From Deltaproteobacteria bacterium (GTDB taxonomy: Bacteria > Desulfobacterota > GWC2-55-46), in contig JAKAIQ010000116.1 of the NCBI GenBank assembly GCA_021825035.1, forward strand, positions 1 through 6,907: 6,907 nt of DNA. Direction: 5' to 3'. Both the position numbers and the translations under genes were made by a program. The notes beneath the pieces are model-generated. The model ran no database searches and was not told the DNA's origin. It saw nothing but the letters and a program-made list of their open reading frames with translations. Shown one piece after another: positions 1 to 5,843 of this stretch. The stretch's first letter is position 1, and each line of letters begins with the position of its first letter.

Positions 1-1178
1 CGTTTTTCAGCATCAGCGCCTCCGAGTTCATAGAGATGTTCGTTGGGGTAGGGGCCTCCCGCGTCAGGGATCTCTTTAAAAGGGCCCGCGACATGAAACC
101 GAGCATAGTTTTCATAGACGAGATAGATTCCATCGGCCGCACCAGGGGCACCGGGCTCGGAGGAGGCCATGACGAGAGAGAGCAGACATTGAACCAGCTT
201 CTGAGCGAGATGGATGGATTCGAGCCGCACGAAGAGATAATCGTCATTTCGGCCACGAACAGGCCCGACGTGCTCGATCCGGCTCTTCTGAGGCCCGGCC
301 GTTTCGACAGGCACATAGTAATAGACAGGCCCGGCAGAAAAGACCGGGCGGCCATCTTGCAGGTTCATCTGAAGAATAAAAAGGTCGCCGATGACGTCAA
401 CCTCGATGATATCGCCAAGGGTACGCCTGGAATGACCGGAGCGGACCTTGAAAACCTCGTGAACGAAGCCGCCCTTCAGGCCGCGAGAGAAGGTAAGGAC
501 AGGATCTACAGGAAACAGTTTGAAGAAGCGGTAGACAAGATATTGATGGGCACCAAAAGGGAGGAGCCGTTCAGCGCCGAGGAAAAAAAGATCACGGCAT
601 ATCATGAGGCGGGCCATGCCCTCGTATCTTTCAAGCTTCCTTATACGGATCCTATTCACAAGGTCAGCATAATTCCGAGGGGAATATCCATGGGCGTCAC
701 TCAATTCGTACCCGAGGAGGACAGGCATTATTATCCGAAAAAATACCTCGTGAACAAGCTCAGCGTGGCGCTCGCCGGAAGGGCCGCCGAAAAACTCGTC
801 TTCAGCGACGTGAGCAGCGGCGCGCAGGAAGACCTCAAAAGCGCCACCAGCCTTGCAGAGAAGATGGTCGCCCAATGGGGCATGAGCGATAAGGTGGGGC
901 CGATGAATCTCGGAAGGGGAGAGGAGCACCCTTTCCTCGGAAGGGAGCTTGCCATGCCCAAGCGGTACAGCGAAGACATGGCGTGGATCATTGACCAGGA
1001 GATACGGAGTCTCATAATCGAGGCGGAATCGAAGGCTGACGAGATTCTTAGCGTCAATCGGCGCGTTCTCGAAAGCCTTGCCCAAGCTCTTCTCAAGGAA
1101 GAAACTATCGACAGAGGCGAGGTTGAACGGATAATAAAGGAGACCGAATCAGGTGAAAAGGACGCCATGGCCAATTGA
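1..1178 (+). CDS. ftsH: ATP-dependent zinc metalloprotease FtsH, C-terminal part (5' end outside window)
   Basis: FtsH is a membrane-anchored hexameric AAA+ protease that extracts and degrades misfolded membrane proteins and short-lived regulators. The reading frame is open to the left edge (first whole codon at base 3), so the N-terminal membrane anchor, periplasmic domain and Walker A are outside the window. Numbering from the Met at base 36, I see Walker B (FIDEID, 26-31), the HDEREQTLNQLL segment (45-56), the second region of homology with its arginine finger (RPGRFDR, 86-92), the M41 zinc site HEAGH (190-194) and the probable third zinc ligand Asp266 in the SSGAQEDL segment. All key residues are intact and the C-terminal helical tail ends at a normal place, so the gene looks functional. 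Genes often found after ftsH, such as folP, do not follow here; a response regulator does. Family assignment is essentially certain. Confidence 0.97.
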   Translation, partial: FFSISASEFIEMFVGVGASRVRDLFKRARDMKPSIVFIDEIDSIGRTRGTGLGGGHDEREQTLNQLLSEMDGFEPHEEIIVISATNRPDVLDPALLRPGRFDRHIVIDRPGRKDRAAILQVHLKNKKVADDVNLDDIAKGTPGMTGADLENLVNEAALQAAREGKDRIYRKQFEEAVDKILMGTKREEPFSAEEKKITAYHEAGHALVSFKLPYTDPIHKVSIIPRGISMGVTQFVPEEDRHYYPKKYLVNKLSVALAGRAAEKLVFSDVSSGAQEDLKSATSLAEKMVAQWGMSDKVGPMNLGRGEEHPFLGRELAMPKRYSEDMAWIIDQEIRSLIIEAESKADEILSVNRRVLESLAQALLKEETIDRGEVERIIKETESGEKDAMAN

Positions 1179-1241
1179 AAGGCGCGTCAATGGTTCTGTA
1201 TCTATTTTTCATGGCCTGATGGCCCGCCTTTTTGCGCCTTT
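1178..1241 (+). terminator. Possible rho-independent terminator after ftsH
   Basis: AAAGGCGC (1178-1185), overlapping the ftsH stop codon, can pair with GCGCCTTT (1234-1241), or by seven bases with CGCCTTT (1225-1231), which runs on into two more T. A small GGCC-TGAT-GGCC hairpin lies inside. The loop between the main arms is long (about 40-48 bases), so this is a weaker design than a standard terminator. A separate promoter for the next gene supports transcription ending here. Confidence 0.3.
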
Positions 1242-1261
1242 ATAAAAAGCAAGACCCGTTC

Positions 1262-1290
1262 TTGCAATTTCCCGGCGGAAAAAATATAAT
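1262..1290 (+). promoter_or_regulatory. Sigma70-type promoter for the response-regulator gene
   Basis: A perfect -10 box, TATAAT (1285-1290), lies 17 bases after TTGCAA (1262-1267), a 4/6 match to the -35 consensus. Transcription would begin near 1297. This falls after an in-frame TTG at 1291, which rules that codon out as start if this promoter is used, and 15-33 bases before the candidate ATG codons. It gives the response regulator its own transcription start rather than simple co-transcription with ftsH. Confidence 0.6.
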
Positions 1291-1329
1291 TTGTGCAGTG
1301 CCGGTCATGATATGAGTGGAATGAAAAAA

Positions 1330-1977
1330 ATGAAAGTCTTTATTGCCGACGATCATCCGGTCTTAAGGGATGGGATAAAGCCGATATTTTCGCAACTGCC
1401 GGATTTCGACATCGCCGGAGAGGCTCAGACCGGCGCCGAGACCCTTGAAAAGGTTGTTTCTTTGAAACCGGACGTCATAATAATGGACATCACCATGCCG
1501 GATATGGACGGCATAACGGCGACCAGCCAGATTACGGAGAAGTTGCCGGAGGCAAAGGTCGTCATACTGTCCATGCATACGGACGTTCAACACGCCATAG
1601 ACGCCTTCAGGGCCGGCGCCACGGCGTATGTGCTGAAGGATTCGAGGCCTGAGGAACTGCTGCTTGCCGTAAAAAAGTCGATGGCCGGCCAGAAGTATGC
1701 GAGCCCGGCCGTTGCCGAGGGACTGCTTAATGACTTCGTAGAAGTCATTAAGAAAGGCCCGAGCCATGATCCTTTCGATTCGTTGAGCGACAGGGAAAAA
1801 GAGGTTCTTGCGCTCATTGCGGATGGCTCGACGAGCAAGGAGATAGGAGAAAAGCTGTTTATATCCATATCAACCGTGAAGAGCCACAGGAACAACATAA
1901 TGAAAAAATTGAATATCGGCGATATGGCCGGCTTGATCAAGATGGCGATACGTAAAGGCATGATCGCGTCGGATTGA
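1330..1977 (+). CDS. NarL/FixJ-family response regulator (receiver + LuxR-type HTH)
   Basis: This is a two-component transcription factor of 215 aa, typical for the family. The N-terminal receiver domain (about 1-118) has acidic-pocket residues Asp7-Asp8, phospho-acceptor Asp53 in the IIMDITMPDMDG segment, Ser81 and the conserved Lys103. A linker (about 119-149) leads to a LuxR/GerE helix-turn-helix (about 150-215) with the LSDREKEVL opening and the STVKSHRNNI recognition region. All phosphorylation residues are present, so it should be a phospho-dependent DNA-binding regulator. Start choice: in-frame ATG codons lie at 1312, 1321 and 1330. I prefer 1330 because GAGTGGA (1314-1320) sits 9 bases upstream and the protein then begins at the usual MKVFIADDHP; 1321 or 1312 would add 3 or 6 residues. 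No histidine kinase is adjacent, so its signal is unknown. The 3' end converges on the opposite-strand hslO fragment. Confidence 0.92.
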   Translation: MKVFIADDHPVLRDGIKPIFSQLPDFDIAGEAQTGAETLEKVVSLKPDVIIMDITMPDMDGITATSQITEKLPEAKVVILSMHTDVQHAIDAFRAGATAYVLKDSRPEELLLAVKKSMAGQKYASPAVAEGLLNDFVEVIKKGPSHDPFDSLSDREKEVLALIADGSTSKEIGEKLFISISTVKSHRNNIMKKLNIGDMAGLIKMAIRKGMIASD

Positions 1978-2055
1978 CGGTTTTGTCACTTTCTTCACGC
2001 GCCTTCCAGTTATCGGTAAACCCCTTGAATAGAATAGTTTCCTACCAGTCGAAAG

Positions 2056-2096
2056 ATTGCCGGACGAAAAGCTGAGAGCTTCGTATAACCGGCGAT
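2056..2096. other. Compact imperfect hairpin of unknown role
   Basis: Three paired blocks nest in 41 bases: ATTGCCGG (2056-2063) with CCGGCGAT (2089-2096), eight pairs with one G-U read as + strand RNA; ACGAA (2064-2068) with TTCGT (2080-2084); and GCT (2071-2073) with AGC (2077-2079) around a GAG loop. Asymmetric bulges are AA (2069-2070) and ATAA (2085-2088). No T-run follows on the + strand, so it does not look like a terminator. It could be part of the response-regulator 3' UTR, a small RNA or a chance palindrome. Confidence 0.4.
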
Positions 2097-2258
2097 ACGG
2101 GCGTGTCCATTATTGCGGCTCGCTTTAGCCTAAAGAAATTCATTATTTGTCCGATAAATAGATTGATGGCGCTTCGTGATAGCGCGGCGCCGGGTGTCCT
2201 GCCCAGAGTTTCCAGCCCGGATTACCTCGACCTTCCTTTTGCAATTTTCCATCCTTCC

Positions 2259-2279
2259 GCCCCCTGTCCATCAGGGGGC
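2259..2279. terminator. Perfect GC-rich hairpin, candidate terminator between convergent genes
   Basis: GCCCCCTG (2259-2266) and CAGGGGGC (2272-2279) form a perfect 8-bp stem with loop TCCAT. On the + strand it is followed by a mildly T-rich stretch (CTTCTTTTC, 2284-2292). On the - strand it lies 11 bases past the hslO-fragment stop but is followed by purine-rich sequence rather than a U-run. It could end + strand transcripts from the response-regulator gene, and its position also suits ending the hslO fragment, but the U-tract is imperfect both ways. Confidence 0.45.
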
Positions 2280-2290
2280 AGGGCTTCTTT

Positions 2291-2641
2291 TCAGGAATCC
2301 CGGATATCTTTAAAGCATCGAGTTTCAATTCGATTTCCTGAAATGAGCGCCTGATCTGAATGGGGCCTTTTTACGCAGGCCCTCACCCTGCCGGACCAGT
2401 CGGACTCCGCTACTATCTCCTTCAGAGGCCCGTCTCCCGATACCTGAACGACTACCTTCTGGCCTTCCTTCATGTAAGCGGAGAGAAGGATGGCTCCGCT
2501 TATCACCCTGCCGAGGGCCGCCGATACGGTGGGGTAGGTGTCGTGGATCATCCTCGCCCTTTCAACCGTAGCAATGTCGATAAGGCTGGCGACCAGCAGG
2601 GTCCCGTCGTATGTCATTCCTTTTGGAAGATGGTCCTCCAT
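2291..2641 (-). pseudogene. hslO: Hsp33 redox chaperone (hslO), 3'-truncated gene fragment
   Basis: Hsp33 is a cytosolic holdase activated when oxidation releases zinc from four C-terminal cysteines. This frame has clear N-terminal Hsp33 signatures: the DGTLLVASLID strand near the start, the helix with TVSAALGRVISGAILLSAY, then EGQKVVVQVSGDGPL and a GRVRACVKRP strand. Likeness stops at about base 2355; the last 20 or so residues look unrelated and the frame ends at 116 aa, against about 290 in the family. The rest of the substrate-binding domain and the CxC/CxxC redox switch are missing and not seen nearby. Start: an ATG at 2668 overlaps the predicted -10 box, while the ATG at 2641 has GGAG (2653-2650) 8 bases upstream and gives a normal-looking N-terminus. 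Most likely a pseudogene made by deletion or rearrangement; an assembly join is the other explanation. A functional short protein is unlikely but possible. Confidence 0.8.
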
Positions 2642-2667
2642 GTTTGTTGCTCCACGGCTCATTTTCA

Positions 2668-2695
2668 TTTATATACGGAAATTAGGCGAAATCAA
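2668..2695 (-). promoter_or_regulatory. Promoter for the hslO fragment
   Basis: Reading the - strand, TTGATT (2695-2690; 4/6 to the -35 consensus) and TATAAA (2673-2668; 5/6 to the -10) are separated by 16 bases. Transcription would begin near 2661, leaving a short leader with GGAG before the ATG at 2641. The -10 box overlaps the upstream ATG at 2668, arguing against that start. The truncated gene thus seems to keep its own expression signals, independent of the glycosyltransferase operon. Confidence 0.5.
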
Positions 2696-2771
2696 CCCGG
2701 GGCATGCTCGCCGCGGTAGTTCCAATCTTTTGCGGCTTATGAGCGGTATCGAGGGCAAAGAGGAGGGGACA
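2669..2771 (-). other. Spacer between the glycosyltransferase operon and the hslO fragment
   Basis: No gene is seen in these 103 bases. They hold most of the hslO-fragment promoter but no clear terminator hairpin after the ArnT-like gene's TAA stop (2774-2772), so read-through from the operon into the hslO fragment is possible. Confidence 0.5.
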
Positions 2772-4250
2772 TTAAAAGGCGTTTGTTTGCCTGTAGCCTC
2801 TAAAGTCTCTGCCGAAATAAACATGATACACCTTGAGAACTTTGCTTCCTCTTTTCATCTCCAGGCTTTTTATTTTGTCGATTTTCTCGAAAAGCAGCCC
2901 TGGATATGTGAGGTTTATATCGGGCGCGCCCGTGACGATCATGGCGTTAATGCCTTTTTCAGGGCCTGCAAGGAGGTTGTACTCATCGAACTTTCCGGCG
3001 AACGCGAGTTTGTAGACCATGGGATGCGAAGGCACGTAAAAGGAAAGCTCTGAGGTAAGCTGCCGGGAATCCGTCAGTATTATTAAACCCTTGGGCGAGT
3101 CCTTGCGCAGGTTCTCCAGGACAGGCTCGAGCCCGGCGCCGAGCTTCCTCCAGCCGTGGAACTGGTCGGTTATGTCGTTTTTGAAGGGCAACACCGGATA
3201 GATGGCCTGGACGAAGGCGGAGCACGTAAAAATGAAGGCCATGCCGGCTACCAGACCCGCCACTGCCTTTTTTTTGAAAAAGCGGCTTTCAAAGTATAGG
3301 GGTGGCAGGAGGATGAAGGCTGAAAAGTATGCCGACATTGGCCAGTTGCCTTCTACCTTGGCCTTGAGGCTCGAATATGCGAAGAATAGAAGCACGAAGG
3401 ATGACATCGATACGAGGAGTAAAAGCCGCCAGTCCCGCTTCCTGTACCATAAAAAAAGGCCATACACCATGGCGAAGACGCAGGCGATGAAAAGCAAAGG
3501 CGAGACGAGCAAAGACTGGCTTCCGATATATTGGAGGAACGAGGCTGCAGGTTCGACCTTGCCACTGAAGCCGTGGCCAAGCTGGAACCTGAAAGAAGAC
3601 CAGTCGTTTTGGCTATTCCACACGATAACAGGCGAAAAAAACAGCAGGGCGATAACGCCCGCCACATAAGGCTCTTTTCTTTTCATCCAGAAACGATGTG
3701 CTTTTGACAGCAGAAGGAAGATGGCGAAGGCTGGAATAAAAAGTATCATTATATATTTACTGAGCAGCCCCAGGCCGATGGATACTCCAAGCCCGTACCA
3801 CCACCACGCTTTTTCCGTCTTTATCGCCCTTATGCCGGAATAAAGAGCTATCATCCAGAACGTGGCAAAAGGCGGATCGATCGTGGCAAGGACGCCCCCG
3901 GCAGCGTAAACCGGAGTGATTGTAAAAAGGATTGAGGAGTAAAAGCCCGTTCTTGCGTCAAAAAGCTCTTTGCCGGCGAGATACATCAGTAAGGTGACGA
4001 TACCGGAGTTTATTACCGAAGGGAGCCGGACAGCCAGGACGGTGTCGCCTAACATCCATGTGAATGCACGGATGAGATACATCTGCAGGGGAGGGTGGTC
4101 GAAGTATGAAAGACCGAGATGGCGCGACAGGTCCCAATAATACGCCTCGTCGGGGATGAGGTCAAGCAGATTGGCGTATATGAGGCGGAATACGATGGTT
4201 GACGCTATTAGCCACAGGAGCCGCCTTTCATAGAGTTTATCATTCAACAC
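2772..4250 (-). CDS. ArnT/PMT-like GT-C glycosyltransferase, polytopic membrane protein
   Basis: This protein resembles GT39/GT83 transferases (PMT_2, ArnT), which take a sugar from a polyprenyl-phosphate donor and add it to an envelope acceptor on the outer side of the inner membrane. From the GTG at 4250 it is 492 aa. TM1 spans about 11-29 and is followed by the hallmark first external loop, with acidic pair Asp34-Glu35 in DEAYYW and then YFDHPPL (49-55). Further family marks are TIDPP (123-127), VEGNWP (299-304) and GWRKLG (366-371). About ten hydrophobic helices precede a soluble C-terminal domain of roughly 130 residues. Start choice: the open frame reaches an ATG at 4307, but that lies deep in the preceding gene; GTG 4250 has GAGAGGT (4265-4259) 8 bases upstream and overlaps the preceding stop by 11 bases, implying translational coupling. 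Last clear gene of the operon. The acceptor (lipid A, O-chain, protein) cannot be told from sequence. Confidence 0.88.
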   Translation of the reverse strand: MLNDKLYERRLLWLIASTIVFRLIYANLLDLIPDEAYYWDLSRHLGLSYFDHPPLQMYLIRAFTWMLGDTVLAVRLPSVINSGIVTLLMYLAGKELFDARTGFYSSILFTITPVYAAGGVLATIDPPFATFWMIALYSGIRAIKTEKAWWWYGLGVSIGLGLLSKYIMILFIPAFAIFLLLSKAHRFWMKRKEPYVAGVIALLFFSPVIVWNSQNDWSSFRFQLGHGFSGKVEPAASFLQYIGSQSLLVSPLLFIACVFAMVYGLFLWYRKRDWRLLLLVSMSSFVLLFFAYSSLKAKVEGNWPMSAYFSAFILLPPLYFESRFFKKKAVAGLVAGMAFIFTCSAFVQAIYPVLPFKNDITDQFHGWRKLGAGLEPVLENLRKDSPKGLIILTDSRQLTSELSFYVPSHPMVYKLAFAGKFDEYNLLAGPEKGINAMIVTGAPDINLTYPGLLFEKIDKIKSLEMKRGSKVLKVYHVYFGRDFRGYRQTNAF

Positions 4251-5001
4251 TCGCGCAGACCTCTCTACGCTGTCCGTGCTTGAGGCGTATCTTCGGCACG
4301 TTGGCAAGGCTCTGAAGGAGGGTCTTGAGGTCGAGAGAGGATTTGCCGACCCGTCTGTCTTCGAATATTATCGGGACTTCCTTGAACCTGAATCCTTCCC
4401 TGTGCGCTATGTAAGAGACTTCCTGAAGCATCGAAGGGCCGGTCGATACGTAGCCGGGACAGCGGAGGACCGCTTCGACAACCGACCTCCTCATGACTTT
4501 GTAGCCGGACGTCGTATCTCTGTAAGGCAGCCTCAAAATCAGGCGGATGTAAAAGTTGGCGAAATGCGTCAGAATGCGCCGCGTCGTCCCCCTGCCGATG
4601 TCCCCGCCGCCCTCGACGAGCCTTGAACCCACGAGCACGTCGCACGAGGCCATATCCTTCAGGAAGTTCCTTATATAGGAAGGATTATGCGAAAGGTCGG
4701 CGTCGAGTTCGATAATGAATTCAGCCCCGAGATTAAGGGCGTATTTATAGGCGGCAAGGCTCGCTGTCCCCCTGCCGCGCATGCCGATTCTCCTCAGAAG
4801 GTGTACCCTCGGGTCTTTTTTTGAACATGCCTCGACGATCTCCCATGTGCCGTCGGGTGAATCGTCGTCGGCTATTATAATGCCGATATCCGCACCCTGG
4901 GCGAGGACGCCGTCTATAAGCTTTTTTACGTTTCCTGCCTCATTATAGGTGGGCACTATCGCCACAGCTCTCAGTCGCATTTCTCCTCTTTTTTTAATCA
5001 T
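4240..5001 (-). CDS. DPM1-like GT2 polyprenyl-phosphate glycosyltransferase (mannose-type)
   Basis: This family transfers a sugar from a nucleotide donor to dolichyl or undecaprenyl phosphate on the cytoplasmic face, making the lipid-linked donor used by GT-C enzymes. The 253-aa protein shows the GT-A entry IVPTYNEAGN (15-24), ADDDSPDGT (44-52), the GRGTA segment (76-80) in the place of the DPM GLGTA motif, the metal/nucleotide DAD in ELDADLSHNP (98-107), GSRLVEGGG (125-133), DTTSGYKVM (162-170) and the DPM-typical FEDRRVGKSSL (213-223). No hydrophobic C-terminal anchor is present, so it is the soluble, single-domain form, unlike ArnC, which has two C-terminal TM helices. Start is uncertain: ATG 5001 has no good ribosome site but lies 14 bases after the deacetylase stop and could reinitiate; ATG 4980 follows GAGGAG with only 2 bases of spacing. 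Mannose is the family's usual sugar, but the substrate here is not proven. Confidence 0.87.
   Translation of the reverse strand: MIKKRGEMRLRAVAIVPTYNEAGNVKKLIDGVLAQGADIGIIIADDDSPDGTWEIVEACSKKDPRVHLLRRIGMRGRGTASLAAYKYALNLGAEFIIELDADLSHNPSYIRNFLKDMASCDVLVGSRLVEGGGDIGRGTTRRILTHFANFYIRLILRLPYRDTTSGYKVMRRSVVEAVLRCPGYVSTGPSMLQEVSYIAHREGFRFKEVPIIFEDRRVGKSSLDLKTLLQSLANVPKIRLKHGQRREVCASVE
4259..4265 (-). promoter_or_regulatory. Ribosome binding site fixing the GTG start of the ArnT-like gene
   Basis: GAGAGGT on the - strand (4265-4259) lies inside the end of the DPM1-like gene, 8 bases before GTG 4250. It favours that start over the in-frame ATG at 4307 and over the TTG at 4247. Confidence 0.6.
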
Positions 5002-5015
5002 GATCGAATGTCAGT

Positions 5016-5843
5016 CTAACATCCATAAAAACGGCCGTGCTCGTTTTTCAGCGGCTCGACGCTTTTTTTATTATTCTCGAACGTCCCGGCAAACGCCGAA
5101 AAGGTGGTAAACTCCGCAAGCTCCTTGAGCCAGGCGAGATAGTCATGGACCTTACCGAGCATTTCCTTGCCGCACGGACGCTTCACATAAAAAGGAAGCT
5201 GCCAGCCGCTTAAATCGCTGAATTCCCATGGATGGAAGAAGATGTTAAGGTATCCGTCCGTCCTCAACGTCCATCGCGACATGTTTTTAAACAGCCAGAG
5301 AGGGCTGTTTTTGAAACTCAGCCAGAAAAAAGGATAGCGTATCACCGGGCTCGCCGAGATCGGGATATTCAGCAGGCCTTCCGAGAAATACGGGCGACGG
5401 GGCTTGAAGAAGCGCATGTATCTGCCGGGAAGCCAAATCGGATTTTCCGACGAGTTATAAGAATATCCTGCATCCGCAACTGCCTTGCAATCGACGTCTT
5501 CCAGCCGCGGCTGCCTGAAACCGCATACCTTCCTGCCGCATATTCTTTCAAGCTCAAGCCGCGACCGCCGCAGATCGCCGGACCGGAAGTTCGAGTGAAA
5601 GAAGCCATGAGAGGCTATCTCGTGCCTCGAAGATAACCGTTCGATAATGGCCGGTTGGCTCTCGGCATAGAAAACGGTCGTGAAACAGGTGGCCGTAATG
5701 TCCAGGCCGTCGAGGAGGTCGAGGACGCGGACGAGCCCTTCCGTAGAAACGCCGATCTTTTCGTCCAGGCCGATGTCCTGCCCATATTCCTCGGGGATGT
5801 CGAACTCCTCCACATCGAGGCTTAAAAGGACTTTCTTAATCAT
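5016..5843 (-). CDS. NodB/CE4-type polysaccharide deacetylase family protein
   Basis: This family hydrolyses N-acyl (usually N-acetyl) groups from amino sugars using a divalent metal. The 275-aa protein has motif 1 as SLDVEEF with Asp10 as likely catalytic base and a nearby acidic ligand (Glu12/Glu13), motif 2 as SHGFFHS with metal ligands His79 and His83, motif 3 as GFRQPR (108-113), and motif 4 as FFHPWEF with His204. The DVEE form resembles the DVED version of exopolysaccharide and PEP-CTERM-locus deacetylases more than the common FDD. There is no signal peptide or TM segment, so it should act in the cytoplasm, which fits deacetylating a polyprenyl-phosphate-linked sugar before flipping, as ArnD does with its formyl substrate. 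Start ATG 5843 is supported by GGGAAGAT just upstream and overlaps the preceding stop by 8 bases. It lies between two lipid-carrier GT2 genes, which points to the same pathway. Exact substrate unknown. Confidence 0.87.
   Translation of the reverse strand: MIKKVLLSLDVEEFDIPEEYGQDIGLDEKIGVSTEGLVRVLDLLDGLDITATCFTTVFYAESQPAIIERLSSRHEIASHGFFHSNFRSGDLRRSRLELERICGRKVCGFRQPRLEDVDCKAVADAGYSYNSSENPIWLPGRYMRFFKPRRPYFSEGLLNIPISASPVIRYPFFWLSFKNSPLWLFKNMSRWTLRTDGYLNIFFHPWEFSDLSGWQLPFYVKRPCGKEMLGKVHDYLAWLKELAEFTTFSAFAGTFENNKKSVEPLKNEHGRFYGC

Larger units (their letters stand above)
1978..2290. other. Intergenic region between convergent genes, no credible gene
   Basis: About 313 bases lie between the response-regulator stop and the end of the hslO fragment. 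Short open frames exist on both strands, but none shows a recognisable domain, a good ribosome binding site or a natural composition. The missing C-terminal half of Hsp33, with its CxC and CxxC cysteines, is not found here in the translations I could read. What stands out is two hairpins, at 2056-2096 and 2259-2279, listed separately. Confidence 0.6.

Noticed and set aside
731..1174. - strand open frame of 147 codons
   Set aside because: Antisense shadow of ftsH; its Ser/Arg/Leu-rich translation shows no domain.
1291..1329. TTG at 1291 as start of the response regulator
   Set aside because: It directly follows a perfect -10 box and precedes the predicted transcript start; the family's N-terminus begins at MKVFIADDHP.
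2071..2077. GCTGAGA, resembling the CUGAGA core of a TPP riboswitch
   Set aside because: The second conserved half (CCTGA...TAATGCCAGCG type) is absent, no thiamine gene follows, and the bases are explained by the local hairpin.
2143..2328. Missing C-terminal half of Hsp33 in another - strand frame (simple frameshift)
   Set aside because: The alternative frame has none of the expected Hsp33 segments and no CxC or CxxC cysteine pair, so a frameshift does not explain the truncation.
2103..2354. + strand open frame of 83 codons
   Set aside because: No recognisable domain or ribosome site; it runs across the hairpin and into the antisense of the hslO fragment with unnatural composition.
2538..3053. 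+ strand open frame of 171 codons
   Set aside because: It is antisense to both the hslO fragment and the ArnT-like gene, whose - strand translations carry clear family motifs.
5016..5843. Exosortase/PEP-CTERM exopolysaccharide locus, suggested by the DVEE-type deacetylase
   Set aside because: No exosortase, PrsK/PrsR, chain-length regulator or PEP-CTERM protein is visible in the window.
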